DNA of 64,000 nt from Saccharothrix sp. HUAS TT1. Its GTDB lineage: Bacteria > Actinomycetota > Actinomycetes > Mycobacteriales > Pseudonocardiaceae. Below, one piece after another: positions 43,643 to 52,343 of the stretch (position 1 is its first letter; every line of letters begins with the position of its first letter). The stretch lies in the NCBI RefSeq assembly GCF_040744945.1, contig NZ_CP160453.1:7998001-8062000 (forward strand), given 5' to 3'. Under the pieces are notes generated by a model. That model had not been told where the DNA came from. It saw nothing but the letters and a program-made list of their open reading frames with translations, and did no database searches. The translations under genes and the position numbers were made by a program.

Positions 43643-44929
43643 ATGGTCACGACCGCTCCTCCCGAGCGGCGCACGTTGCGCAAGCTCATGGCCGCCGGCC
43701 TGGTCGGCTCCTCGCTCGAGTGGTACGACTTCTTCATCTACGCGACGGCCGCGGCGCTGGTGTTCCCGAAGTTGTTCTTCCCCGAGGCGTCGCCGCTGGT
43801 CGGGTTGCTGCTGTCGTTCAGCACGTTCTGGGCGGGCTTCGTCGCCCGGCCGGTCGGCGGGCTGGTGTTCGGGCACGTCGGCGACCGGTTCGGCCGCAAG
43901 CCCGCGCTGGTGACGTGCCTGGCGCTGATGGCCGCGGCGACGTTCCTGATCGGGCTGCTGCCGACCAGCGCGACGGTCGGCGTGCTGGCGCCCGTGCTGC
44001 TGGTGCTGCTGCGGTTCCTGCAGGGCATCGCGGTGGGCGGGCAGTGGGGTGGCGTCGTGCTGCTGCTGACCGAGACCGCCGGGCCGGAGCGGCGCGGGTT
44101 CGCCGGGACGTTCGGGCAGGCCGGCGTGCCGCTGGGGGTGATCCTGGGCAACGTGGCGTTCCTGGTGGTCGGCGCCGTGATGCCCGCCGCGTCGTTCGCC
44201 ACGTGGGGCTGGCGGCTGCCGTTCCTGGCGAGCGCGCTGCTGTTCCCGGTGGTGCTGTTCATCCAGCTGAAGGTGGAGGACAGCCCGGTGTTCCGGGAGA
44301 TCAAGGCGCGCCGCCCGGCGGGACCGCCGCCGGCGCCGCTGCGGGAGGTGCTGCGGACCCACCGCAAGCCCGTGCTGCTCGGCGCGGGGCTGATGTTCGC
44401 GTCGAACGCGGTGTTCTACGTCAGCATCGCCGGGGTGCTCGACTACGCGACCCGCGAGCTGGGGCTGGCGCGCAACTCGGTGCTGGTGGTGACGCTGCTG
44501 TCGTCCCTGCTCAGCGTGCCGGTGATCCTGCTGGCCGGGCGGTGGTCGGACCGGCACGGCAGGCGTCCGCTGATCGTGGTGGGCGCGGTGGCGATGATCG
44601 CGTGGGCGTTCCCGTACTTCTGGCTGGTGGACACGGCGTCGCTGGGGCTGATCTTCGTGGCGCTGGCCGTGTCGGGGATCGGGTCGAGCCTGGTCTACGG
44701 ACCGGTGGCGGCCTACCTGGCCGAGCTGTTCGAGCCGCAGGTGCGGTACTCGGGGGCGTCGCTGGCGTACCAGCTGGCGTCGATCCTGGTCAGCGGCGGC
44801 ACACCGTTCATCATGACGGCGCTGCTGGCGGCCACCGGGACGTCGCTGTCGGTGTCGGCGTTCCTGCTGGTGATGGGCGTGGTGACGCTGGGGTCGGTGC
44901 TCGGGTTGCGGGAAACGCACCGGGTCTGA
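43643..44929 (+). CDS. MFS transporter, metabolite:H+ symporter (MHS) family
   Basis: 428 residues from ATG 43643 behind AAAGGG, 11 bases after the carboxylase stop, so co-transcribed. Twelve membrane segments; MHS signatures SSLEWYDFFIYATAAAL, GHVGDRFGRKPAL and GRWSDRHGRRPLIV. MHS members import organic acids such as dicarboxylates, shikimate or betaine with protons. Under the acyl-CoA regulon it most likely imports an organic acid that feeds the pathway; which acid is unknown. Confidence 0.9.
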   Translation: MVTTAPPERRTLRKLMAAGLVGSSLEWYDFFIYATAAALVFPKLFFPEASPLVGLLLSFSTFWAGFVARPVGGLVFGHVGDRFGRKPALVTCLALMAAATFLIGLLPTSATVGVLAPVLLVLLRFLQGIAVGGQWGGVVLLLTETAGPERRGFAGTFGQAGVPLGVILGNVAFLVVGAVMPAASFATWGWRLPFLASALLFPVVLFIQLKVEDSPVFREIKARRPAGPPPAPLREVLRTHRKPVLLGAGLMFASNAVFYVSIAGVLDYATRELGLARNSVLVVTLLSSLLSVPVILLAGRWSDRHGRRPLIVVGAVAMIAWAFPYFWLVDTASLGLIFVALAVSGIGSSLVYGPVAAYLAELFEPQVRYSGASLAYQLASILVSGGTPFIMTALLAATGTSLSVSAFLLVMGVVTLGSVLGLRETHRV

Positions 44930-44982
44930 AGCCCGCCCGAACACCGTCCGACGTGGCAGTGAGAGCGGCAACGATTGCTGAT

Positions 44983-45014
44983 GCGGGGGTGCGCTCAAGC
45001 GGGCGCACCCCCGC
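44983..45014. terminator. bidirectional terminator after the MHS transporter
   Basis: Perfect 12-bp stem GCGGGGGTGCGC / GCGCACCCCCGC with an 8-base loop; overlaps the last codons of the convergent gene. Confidence 0.7.
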
Positions 45015-45882
45015 GCTTCACCTCGATGCGCATGCCCACCCGCGTGTGGAGCGGCACCGCGGTCGACTCGATGCCGAACACCGGTCGGCCGCCCGGGTCC
45101 ACCGTTCGAACGATCCCGAACCCGTCCTCCTCCTCGCTGAAGCCCACGGGTTCCAGGTACGCGTCGGACCCCGGCGGGAGGGCGACCAGGTACCGGGCGC
45201 GGACGACCGGGGTGCGGAAGCTCAACGTGAAGTCGTCCGGCCTGCGATCGCGCATGAGCGGCGCGCACATACCGGGCCAGTCGCACTCCACGACGATGCC
45301 GAACGAACTCCCCCGCGGCAGCGCCGAGCGGAAGTGGGTGATGAGCACGAACCTGCCCTCGGCATCCCACGCTGAGGTGCTGGACATCCTCGGCCCCGGC
45401 GCACCGTCCACCAGCAGTTTCCGCACCACGACCACGACCCTGCGCCGGAACCTGGCCGGCTGGGGCCAGCCGCAGCCGTGCACCTGGCGGATCGACCACA
45501 GGCCGTCGACGAGCACCTGGGCCCGCATCGTGAGCCGCTTGCGCGTGTCGCCGTTGGGTTCGACGGTGAGGAACTCGTCCCAGTCGACTACCCGGTACTC
45601 CGGCGGGCTGCCGTCCGATGCGAGCTTCGTGTAGTGCGCGACGAGCTGCCACTGGGTCTCCAGCCGTCGCAGGGTCGCTCTGCGGTCGGCCAACAGCACC
45701 AAGCCGGCCGAGAGCAGCACCAGGAGCGCCACGACCAGGGCTCCGGCCTTGACCGCGGTGTTGCCCAACAACGCTCCGAGGAGCACGGCGAAGGACAGGA
45801 TGCCGAGCGCGGCCTTGACGATCGCGGGACTGCCCTCGTCCGCGAGGATGTCGTCCAACCAGATGATGAACCGAGTGAGCAT
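44995..45882 (-). CDS. hypothetical membrane protein
   Basis: 295 residues from ATG 45882, chosen because GGAGG lies 4-6 bases upstream. Two hydrophobic segments near residues 25-42 and 45-65 (ILSFAVLLGALLGNTAV, LVVALLVLLSAGLVLLA), then a soluble C-terminal domain of about 225 residues with beta-strand character (VVVVVRKLLVDG, RFVLITHFRSAL, IRTVDPGGRPVFG). No family is recognised. It stands between two convergent/divergent neighbours and seems monocistronic; membrane attachment with a cytosolic or external domain is all that can be said. Confidence 0.7.
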   Translation of the reverse strand: MLTRFIIWLDDILADEGSPAIVKAALGILSFAVLLGALLGNTAVKAGALVVALLVLLSAGLVLLADRRATLRRLETQWQLVAHYTKLASDGSPPEYRVVDWDEFLTVEPNGDTRKRLTMRAQVLVDGLWSIRQVHGCGWPQPARFRRRVVVVVRKLLVDGAPGPRMSSTSAWDAEGRFVLITHFRSALPRGSSFGIVVECDWPGMCAPLMRDRRPDDFTLSFRTPVVRARYLVALPPGSDAYLEPVGFSEEEDGFGIVRTVDPGGRPVFGIESTAVPLHTRVGMRIEVKRGGAPA

Positions 45883-46088
45883 CCCGCCTCCTGGGAAAAC
45901 TCGGCTACGAACGAGCACTGAAGCGTAACGGAACGTAGTCACCGTCGGGGCGCAATCGGGCGGGAACCGAAATTCGTCCTGTCAGTCGCAGTACAGAGGC
46001 GACGGCCGCCGCGCCGACGCACCCGGGGAGTGAACTGTCAACCGGGTGACGTGCGGAACGTTGCGCGCTTGCCGTACGTTGCCGTGCC

Positions 46089-48407
46089 GTGACCACTCTC
46101 CTGGGACGGTTCAAGCAGCGGCTGCGTCGGTTCGCGCAGAAGCCCGGCTCCGCCGACCTCACGCCCTACCGGAAGCTGCTCGAAGAGGTCAACGAGCAGG
46201 CCGAGCGCGTGAAGAAGCTCAGCGACGAGGAACTGACCGCCGCGGCGGCCGCACTGCGCGACAAATCCGGCTTCGGCAGGCCCGAGCTGGTGGAGGTGTG
46301 CGCGCTCGGCCGGGAGGCCGCCGACCGGGCCCTCGGCCTGCGCCCGTTCGACGTGCAGGTCCTCGGCGCCCTGGGCCTCCTGGAGGGCCACGTGGTCGAG
46401 ATGGCCACCGGTGAGGGCAAGACGCTCTCCGGGGCCATCGCCGCCGCCGGCTTCGCGCTGCGCGGCGACCAGGTGCACGTGGTCTCGGTCAACGACTACC
46501 TGGCCCAGCGCGACGCCGAGTGGATGAGCCCGCTGTACGACCTGCTCGGCGTGGACGTCGGATGGATCAACCAGAGCTCCAAGCCCGAGGAGCGCCGCGC
46601 CGCCTACCAGGCCGAGGTCGTCTACGCGTCGGTCTCGGAGATCGGCTTCGACGTGCTGCGCGACCGGCTGGCCACCGACGAGGGCGACCTCATCGTCCCC
46701 CGGCCGCGCGTCGCGTTGGTGGACGAGGCGGACTCCGTCCTGGTGGACGAGGCGCGCGTGCCGCTGGTCCTGGCGGGCTCCACGGCGGGCCCGGCGGTCG
46801 ACCCGGCGCTGGCCGACCTGGTCAAGCGGCTGCGCCGCGACCTGCACTTCGAGATCGACGACGAGGAGCGCAACGTCTACCTCACCGGCGCGGGCAGCGA
46901 GCTGGTGGAACGGGCGCTCGGCGGCATCGACCTGTACTCCGACGAGCACGTGTCGACCACGCTGAGCAAGGTCAACGTGGCCCTGCACGCGCAGGTCCTG
47001 CTGCACCGCGACGTGGACTACATCGTCCGCGACGGCAAGGTGCACCTGATCAACGACACCCGCGGCCGGATCGCGAAGCTCCAGCGCTGGCCCGACGGCC
47101 TCCAGGCGGCGGTCGAGGCCAAGGAGAACGTGGCCACCACGGACGCGGGCGAGGTGCTGGACTCGATCACCGTCCAGGCGCTGCTCAGCCGCTACCCGAC
47201 GGTGTGCGGCATGACCGGCACGGCGGTGGCCGTCGCCGAGCAGCTGCGCGACTTCTACCAGCTGGAAGTGCTGGTCATCCCGCCGAACGTGGAGACGATC
47301 CGGGAGGACGAGGAGCCCCGGCTGTACGCGACGCTGGAGCAGAAGGAAGCCGCCGTCGTCGCCGAGATCAAGCAGGCGCACGAGACCGGCAGGCCGATCC
47401 TGGTCGGCACGCTGGACGTGGCCGAGTCCGAGCGGCTGTCCCGCAAGCTGGCCGAGGCGGGCGTGGAGTGCGTCGTGCTCAACGCGAAGAACGACGCCGA
47501 GGAAGCCTCGATCATCGCCGACGCGGGCTCGTTCGAGCGGGTCACCGTGTCCACCCAGATGGCGGGCCGCGGCACGGACATCCGGCTCGGCGGGCACGAC
47601 TCGACCGACCGGGAGCGCATCGCCGAGCTGGGCGGGCTCTACGTGATCGGCACCGGGCGGCACTCCAGCAGCCGGTTGGACGACCAGCTGCGCGGTCGCG
47701 CGGGGCGGCAGGGCGACCCGGGCGGGTCGGTGTTCTTCTCCTCGCTGCAGGACGACCTGATCACGCAGTACGTGCCGGACCACGACGAGCCGGCCGAGGT
47801 GGACGAGGACGGCCGCGTCACCGACGCGGGCACGCTGCACACCGTGGAGCACGGGCAGCGCGTGGCCGAGGGCGTGCACCTGGAGATCCACCGCAACACC
47901 TGGCGGTACAACAAGCTGATCGAGCACCAGCGCCAGCTGCTGCTGGAGTACCGGGACAAGCTGCTGCGCACCGACCTGGCGTGGGAGGAGCTGTCCGAGC
48001 GCAAGCCGGACAAGGCGCACGAGCTGAAGGACCTGGACGAGGCGGTCAGGGTGAAGGCGGCCAGGCTGATCGGGCTGCACCACCTCGACCAGCGGTGGAG
48101 CGACCACCTGACGTTCCTCACCGACCTGCGGGAGGGCATCCACCTGCGGGCGCTGGCGCGGCAGAACCCGCTGGACGAGTTCCACCGGGAGGCCATCCCG
48201 GCCTACCACAAGATCATCCCGGACGCCTGGGACGAGGCCGAGGAGACCTTCGCGAAGGTGCTCATCGACGCCGACGGCGCGCACCTGGCCGAGGCGGGCG
48301 TGCAGCGCCCGAACACCACCTGGACGTACCTGGTCAACGACAACCCGTTCTCCTCCGGCCTGGAGGAGACGTTCAAGGGGTTGGTCAAGCTCGTCCGGCG
48401 CCGCTAG
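46089..48407 (+). CDS. secA2: accessory Sec translocase ATPase SecA2
   Basis: 772 residues from GTG 46089. DEAD-like motor: Walker A ATGEGKT (Lys111), Walker B VDEADSVLVDEAR, preprotein cross-linking region, then NVETIREDEEPRLY, VSTQMAGRGTDIRLGG and RGRAGRQGDPG. It lacks the C-terminal linker and Cys-rich SecB/zinc-binding tail of housekeeping SecA, which is about 900 residues, so it is the SecA2 class. SecA2 drives export of a subset of proteins together with SecYEG. No obvious substrate genes are adjacent; a small hypothetical gene follows in the opposite direction. Confidence 0.93.
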   Translation: MTTLLGRFKQRLRRFAQKPGSADLTPYRKLLEEVNEQAERVKKLSDEELTAAAAALRDKSGFGRPELVEVCALGREAADRALGLRPFDVQVLGALGLLEGHVVEMATGEGKTLSGAIAAAGFALRGDQVHVVSVNDYLAQRDAEWMSPLYDLLGVDVGWINQSSKPEERRAAYQAEVVYASVSEIGFDVLRDRLATDEGDLIVPRPRVALVDEADSVLVDEARVPLVLAGSTAGPAVDPALADLVKRLRRDLHFEIDDEERNVYLTGAGSELVERALGGIDLYSDEHVSTTLSKVNVALHAQVLLHRDVDYIVRDGKVHLINDTRGRIAKLQRWPDGLQAAVEAKENVATTDAGEVLDSITVQALLSRYPTVCGMTGTAVAVAEQLRDFYQLEVLVIPPNVETIREDEEPRLYATLEQKEAAVVAEIKQAHETGRPILVGTLDVAESERLSRKLAEAGVECVVLNAKNDAEEASIIADAGSFERVTVSTQMAGRGTDIRLGGHDSTDRERIAELGGLYVIGTGRHSSSRLDDQLRGRAGRQGDPGGSVFFSSLQDDLITQYVPDHDEPAEVDEDGRVTDAGTLHTVEHGQRVAEGVHLEIHRNTWRYNKLIEHQRQLLLEYRDKLLRTDLAWEELSERKPDKAHELKDLDEAVRVKAARLIGLHHLDQRWSDHLTFLTDLREGIHLRALARQNPLDEFHREAIPAYHKIIPDAWDEAEETFAKVLIDADGAHLAEAGVQRPNTTWTYLVNDNPFSSGLEETFKGLVKLVRRR

Positions 48408-48426
48408 CCGGTCCGGTCGCGCGTGC

Positions 48427-48456
48427 GCGCGGGCTGGGGTCAGGCCCAGCCCGCGC
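48427..48456. terminator. terminator after secA2
   Basis: Perfect 12-bp stem GCGCGGGCTGGG / CCCAGCCCGCGC with a 6-base loop between secA2 and the convergent small gene. Confidence 0.75.
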
Positions 48457-48461
48457 CCGCG

Positions 48462-48743
48462 TCAGCGGACGGGCGCCGAGACCTTGCCGTCCTCGACCGG
48501 CTCCGCCTGCCGGGGCAGGGTGGTCGGTCTCGGGATCCGCTGGGCCACCGCCTGCTCGGTGAGCGCGCGGATCTCCGCCAGGATGTCCAGGTGGTGCTGG
48601 GACGGTGGCGGGCCGACGAGGTTCGAGTGGTCGAACGCGGTGCGTTCGGCCCGGTGGGCCAGGTTCTGGAGGCGCCGGATCAGGTCCCACTCCTGGTCTG
48701 TGCGCGTAGAGCGCCGTTGCTCAGTCACCCCGGAAGCAGACAC
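48462..48743 (-). CDS. small hypothetical protein
   Basis: 93 residues from GTG 48743; a GTG five codons later is an alternative, and neither start has a clear ribosome site. Helical, charged, with RRLQNLAHRAERTAFD and LAEIRALTEQAVAQ and a Pro/basic C-terminus. No family is recognised. GC pattern and codon use look like a real gene. It converges on secA2. Confidence 0.55.
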   Translation of the reverse strand: MSASGVTEQRRSTRTDQEWDLIRRLQNLAHRAERTAFDHSNLVGPPPSQHHLDILAEIRALTEQAVAQRIPRPTTLPRQAEPVEDGKVSAPVR

Positions 48744-49133
48744 CTCACGCCGGGTGAACGTAAATCACCTGGCAGTGCGAACTTCGCTGGGTCAACTCAG
48801 CTACCCCTGCGGGGGCGGTCGAAACACCCCGATCGCGGGACTCAAGGAGCCACCGCCGGGCGAGGCGCCACGCCACGCACGCGCGGGACGTCGAGAAAAG
48901 GGCCGTTCAGGCGTCGATTTCGCCAGAGCCGGTTACCAGGACGCACCGATCGGCGTCGCCCGATGCGGTGAAAACTCCGGCCACGCTCAGCTGTGACGCG
49001 CTGTTGGGCCGTTCCCCTGAGTGAGGGTCACTCGCCGGTATGCCACTGATGGCTCCACGCACCACATCCGCCCCACCGGCCATGGCGGTCGACGCCATTC
49101 CGCGGCCGGGCCCGCGGTTTTACCGTGCCTGGG
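48744..49133. other. intergenic region upstream of the secreted esterase
   Basis: About 390 bases without a supported gene. Contains the upstream regions of the small minus-strand gene and of the esterase, but no recognisable operator or promoter could be assigned. Confidence 0.4.
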
Positions 49134-50441
49134 GTGAACAAAGCCGTTCCGCTGATCGCAGCGCTGACGCTCCTCGCGACGACGGCGCAGGCCGTTCCCG
49201 CGTCCGCCCAAGGATGCGGGCCCCTGCGCGTGCCCGGTGCCGAGCACCAGGAACTGACCCGGCTCGCCGACCTGTCCACCGCGGGCGGGCGCACCGACCC
49301 GGCCGACTGGGCGGGCCTCACCCCCGCCGGCCTGCCCGCGCCGACGCCGGTGCCCGGCACGCAGGTGGACGGCTACTTCCCCGACACCTCCACCGGCAAC
49401 ACCAACAACGGCTGGGCGCACGACTCGCAGTTCGTCATCCGGCTGCCGGAGCGCTGGAACGGCGGGCTCGTCGTGGCGGGCTCCCCCGGCGTGCGCGAGC
49501 AGTACGCCAACGACCGCGCGATCAGCGACTTCGTGCTGGCCCGCGGGTACGCGTTCGCGGCGACCGACAAGGGCAACACCGGCGCGACCTTCTACCGCGA
49601 CGGCAAGCGGCCCGGCGACGCGATCGCCGAGTGGAACCACCGGGTCACCCAGCTGACCAGGGCGGCGAAGGTGGTGGCGGCGCAGCGCTACTGCCGGCCG
49701 CCGTCGCGCACGCTGGCCACCGGCATGTCCAACGGCGGCTACCTGGTGCGGTGGCAGCTGGAGAACCGGCCGGAGCTGTACGACGGCGGCGTGGACTGGG
49801 AGGGCACGCTGTGGTCCGCGGCCGGTCCGAACCTGCTGACGTTCCTGCCGCCCGCGCTGGCGGCTTACCCGGCCGGTGACCGGGAGGCGGTGGTGGCGGC
49901 CGGCTTCCCCGCCGAGTCGGAGTTCCTGTGGCCGTTCCACCACCAGTACTACTGGGACCTGACGCAGCGGATCTACCGCGAGGAGCTGGACCCGGGGTGG
50001 GACGGCGGCGCGGAGGCGGGCACGCCGTTCTGCGCGCCCGGCACGCCGCTGTGCGACGCCGACTACGACTACGCGGCACGGCCGCAGGCGCAGCGGGCGG
50101 TGCAGCGGATCGCGCTGACCGGCCGGATCGGCAAGCCGATGCTGACCCTGCACGGCACGCTGGACGTGCTGCTGCCCATCTCCCGCGACTCCGACGTGTA
50201 CGCGGACATGGTGCGCCGCGCGGGTCGCGGCGCGTTGTTCCGCTACTACCGGATCGAGGGCGGCACCCACGTGGACTCGCTGTTCGACGCGTTCCCGGAC
50301 CGCCTGCGCCCGCTGACGCCCTGCCACCGCTCGGCGTTCACCGCGCTGGAGTCCTGGCTGTCGTCGGGCGCTCTGCCGCCCGCGTCGGCGACCGTCCCGC
50401 GTCCGGCGGCGGTGAACACCACGGAGTGCGCGCTGTCGTGA
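49134..50441 (+). CDS. secreted alpha/beta-hydrolase, tannase/3-hydroxybutyrate oligomer hydrolase type
   Basis: 435 residues from GTG 49134 (GTG 49125 also possible). N-terminal signal peptide (VPLIAALTLLATTAQAVPASAQG, cleaved after ASA). Nucleophile elbow GMSNGG, acid in GTLDVLLP and His in GGTHVDS make a catalytic triad; several paired Cys residues (FCAPGTPLCDAD) fit the tannase-like fold. The neighbours, a 3-hydroxybutyrate dehydrogenase, transporter and regulator downstream, suggest an extracellular hydroxybutyrate oligomer or ester hydrolase that feeds that pathway. Convergent with the regulator gene. Confidence 0.78.
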   Translation: MNKAVPLIAALTLLATTAQAVPASAQGCGPLRVPGAEHQELTRLADLSTAGGRTDPADWAGLTPAGLPAPTPVPGTQVDGYFPDTSTGNTNNGWAHDSQFVIRLPERWNGGLVVAGSPGVREQYANDRAISDFVLARGYAFAATDKGNTGATFYRDGKRPGDAIAEWNHRVTQLTRAAKVVAAQRYCRPPSRTLATGMSNGGYLVRWQLENRPELYDGGVDWEGTLWSAAGPNLLTFLPPALAAYPAGDREAVVAAGFPAESEFLWPFHHQYYWDLTQRIYREELDPGWDGGAEAGTPFCAPGTPLCDADYDYAARPQAQRAVQRIALTGRIGKPMLTLHGTLDVLLPISRDSDVYADMVRRAGRGALFRYYRIEGGTHVDSLFDAFPDRLRPLTPCHRSAFTALESWLSSGALPPASATVPRPAAVNTTECALS

Positions 50442-50449
50442 CCCGACCC

Positions 50450-50488
50450 CCCGCCGCTCGGTGCGCACTGGGGGCGCCGAGCGGCGGG
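50450..50488. terminator. bidirectional terminator between esterase and regulator
   Basis: Stem CCGCCGCTCGG / CCGAGCGGCGG, loop of about 15 bases, between convergent genes. Confidence 0.7.
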
Positions 50489-50491
50489 ACC

Positions 50492-52339
50492 CTACCCGCC
50501 CAGCACCTTCATCAGCTTGAGCGCCAGCTGGACCTCCAGCACCCGTTCCGGCGACTGCCAGTCGTCGCCCAGCAGGCTCGCCACCCGGTCCAGCCGCTGC
50601 ACCACCGTGTTCACGTGCACGTGCAGCTCGTCCTTGGCCCGGCTCAGGTTCGCGCCGCAGGCGAAGTACGCCGTCACCGTCCGGACCAGCTCGGTGCCCC
50701 GGCTGGAGTCGTAGTCCAGCAGCGGGCCGAGGGTGGACCGCACGTAGCCCGCGATGTCGGCGCGGTCGCCGAGCAGGACGCCGACGAAACCGAGGTCGGC
50801 GAGGGTGCCGCCGGTGCCCTCGCGGCCCAGTTGGAGCAACGCCTTGAGGCACCGCACGGCCTCGGCGTGCGCGGCGGCGACCTCGGCCGGGCCGTGCGCC
50901 GGGCCGCCCGAGCCGACGGTCACCGGCAGGCCGACCGCCTGCCCCAGCACCCTGGCCGCGTCCTTCGCCGCGCACGCCAGGTCCGCGCCGGGCAGCACCA
51001 GCACCACGTGCTCGCCGTGCGCGCCCGCCAGCCCGCGGCACGACGACGCGTGGTGCGCGGCGGCGGCGAGGAGCCGGTCCCGGGGGCCGTCGGCGACCAG
51101 CACGACGTGGTCGGACACCAGCTCCACTCCAACCCGGCGGGCCCGGGCGCGCAGCGCGACCGGGTCGACGACGGCGGTCAGCAGGTCGGTGATCAGCTCG
51201 CCGCGGACCTTGTTCTCCGCCTCGGCGACCGTGCGGCGCAGGAGCAGCAGCAGGGCGGTCACCACGCCCGCGCGCTCGAACAGCCTGCGGTCGGCGTCGC
51301 CGAGGTCCGGGCGGTCGGTGAGGGTGATGCTGCCCAGCAGCTCCCGGCCGGCCAGCACGGCGCACACCCACGTGCCGTCCTGCGGGATGGCCCGACCGCT
51401 GGCCCGGGACGCGTTGACCGCCGCGCGGGGCTCGGGGGCGCGGGTGGCGCCGATGCGGGCCAGCTCGACGCCGTCGCTGTCGTGCACCACGATCCCGCCG
51501 TCGAGCACCTTGGCCACGGCGGCGGCCACCTCGGGCACGTCCGCGCCGCGCAGCACCAGGTCGGTGAGCCGGTCGTGGGCGTCCTCGGCGCGGCGCATGG
51601 CCTCGTTGTGCGCGCGGATCGTCTCGCCCGCCGACCGCGTCTCCTCCAGCAGGTGCGCGGTGTCCAGCGCGATCGCCACGTGGTCGGCCAGCGACGACAG
51701 CAGCGCGACCTCGTCCGGCGGGAACTGGCGCGGCGAGCGGTTGGCCGCGTAGAGCACGCCGATCACCCGGCGGTCCAGCTTGAGCGGCACGCCGAGGATC
51801 GCGACCAGGCCCTCGTCGCGCACGGCGGCGTCGATGGGACCGGTGTGGTCGAACCGGTCGTCGGCGAAGTAGTCGGCGGTGACGTACGGCCGCGCGGTCT
51901 GCGCCACCAGCCCGCCCAGGCCCTCGCCCATGCCGAGCCGGACCTGTTGGAACAGCGCCGAGATCGAGCCGTCGGTGACCCGCATGTACGTGCCGCGGCC
52001 GGGCTCGTTCATGCTCAGGTAGGCGATGTCCGCGCCGAGCAGCAGGCGGGCCCGCCGCACGATGGACCGCAGCACGGCGTCCGGGTCGCGCACGCCCGCC
52101 AGGTCGTTGGCCGTGTCGAACAGCGCTTCCAGCTCGGCCTCGCGGCGGCGGTGCGCGGTGAGCGTGCGGCGGATCCGCAGCGCCCACTCGGTGGCGCGGG
52201 CGACGCGGTCCAGCTCGGCGTCCGGCACGCCCGCCGCGCGGGCCGCGGGGAGCACCGCCGCCAGCCGCTCGCTGCCCGCGTCGGTCGCGAGCAGGTCGAG
52301 CAGTTCCAGCAGGTGCTCCACCGCGTCCGCCTCACTCAT
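50492..52339 (-). CDS. GAF-domain regulator with PucR-type C-terminal HTH
   Basis: 615 residues from ATG 52339. A helical N-terminal region (residues 1-70), a GAF domain (about 75-230: LGADIAYLSMNEPG, GILGVPLKLDRRVIGVLYAA in part), a coiled linker, a GGDEF-like remnant typical of PucR regulators and a C-terminal HTH_30 motif (ANLSRAKDELHVHVNTVVQRL in part). Such proteins activate catabolic genes in response to small ligands. It lies beside and in the same direction as the transporter and dehydrogenase, suggesting it controls that module. Confidence 0.85.
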   Translation of the reverse strand: MSEADAVEHLLELLDLLATDAGSERLAAVLPAARAAGVPDAELDRVARATEWALRIRRTLTAHRRREAELEALFDTANDLAGVRDPDAVLRSIVRRARLLLGADIAYLSMNEPGRGTYMRVTDGSISALFQQVRLGMGEGLGGLVAQTARPYVTADYFADDRFDHTGPIDAAVRDEGLVAILGVPLKLDRRVIGVLYAANRSPRQFPPDEVALLSSLADHVAIALDTAHLLEETRSAGETIRAHNEAMRRAEDAHDRLTDLVLRGADVPEVAAAVAKVLDGGIVVHDSDGVELARIGATRAPEPRAAVNASRASGRAIPQDGTWVCAVLAGRELLGSITLTDRPDLGDADRRLFERAGVVTALLLLLRRTVAEAENKVRGELITDLLTAVVDPVALRARARRVGVELVSDHVVLVADGPRDRLLAAAAHHASSCRGLAGAHGEHVVLVLPGADLACAAKDAARVLGQAVGLPVTVGSGGPAHGPAEVAAAHAEAVRCLKALLQLGREGTGGTLADLGFVGVLLGDRADIAGYVRSTLGPLLDYDSSRGTELVRTVTAYFACGANLSRAKDELHVHVNTVVQRLDRVASLLGDDWQSPERVLEVQLALKLMKVLGG

Positions 52340-52343
52340 GCCC

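Noticed and set aside
30968..45000. Polyketide or lipid biosynthetic cluster
   Set aside because: FabG-like, MaoC and carboxylase genes could suggest synthesis, but there is no ketosynthase, acyltransferase or carrier protein, and the acyl-CoA dehydrogenase and thiolase point to catabolism.
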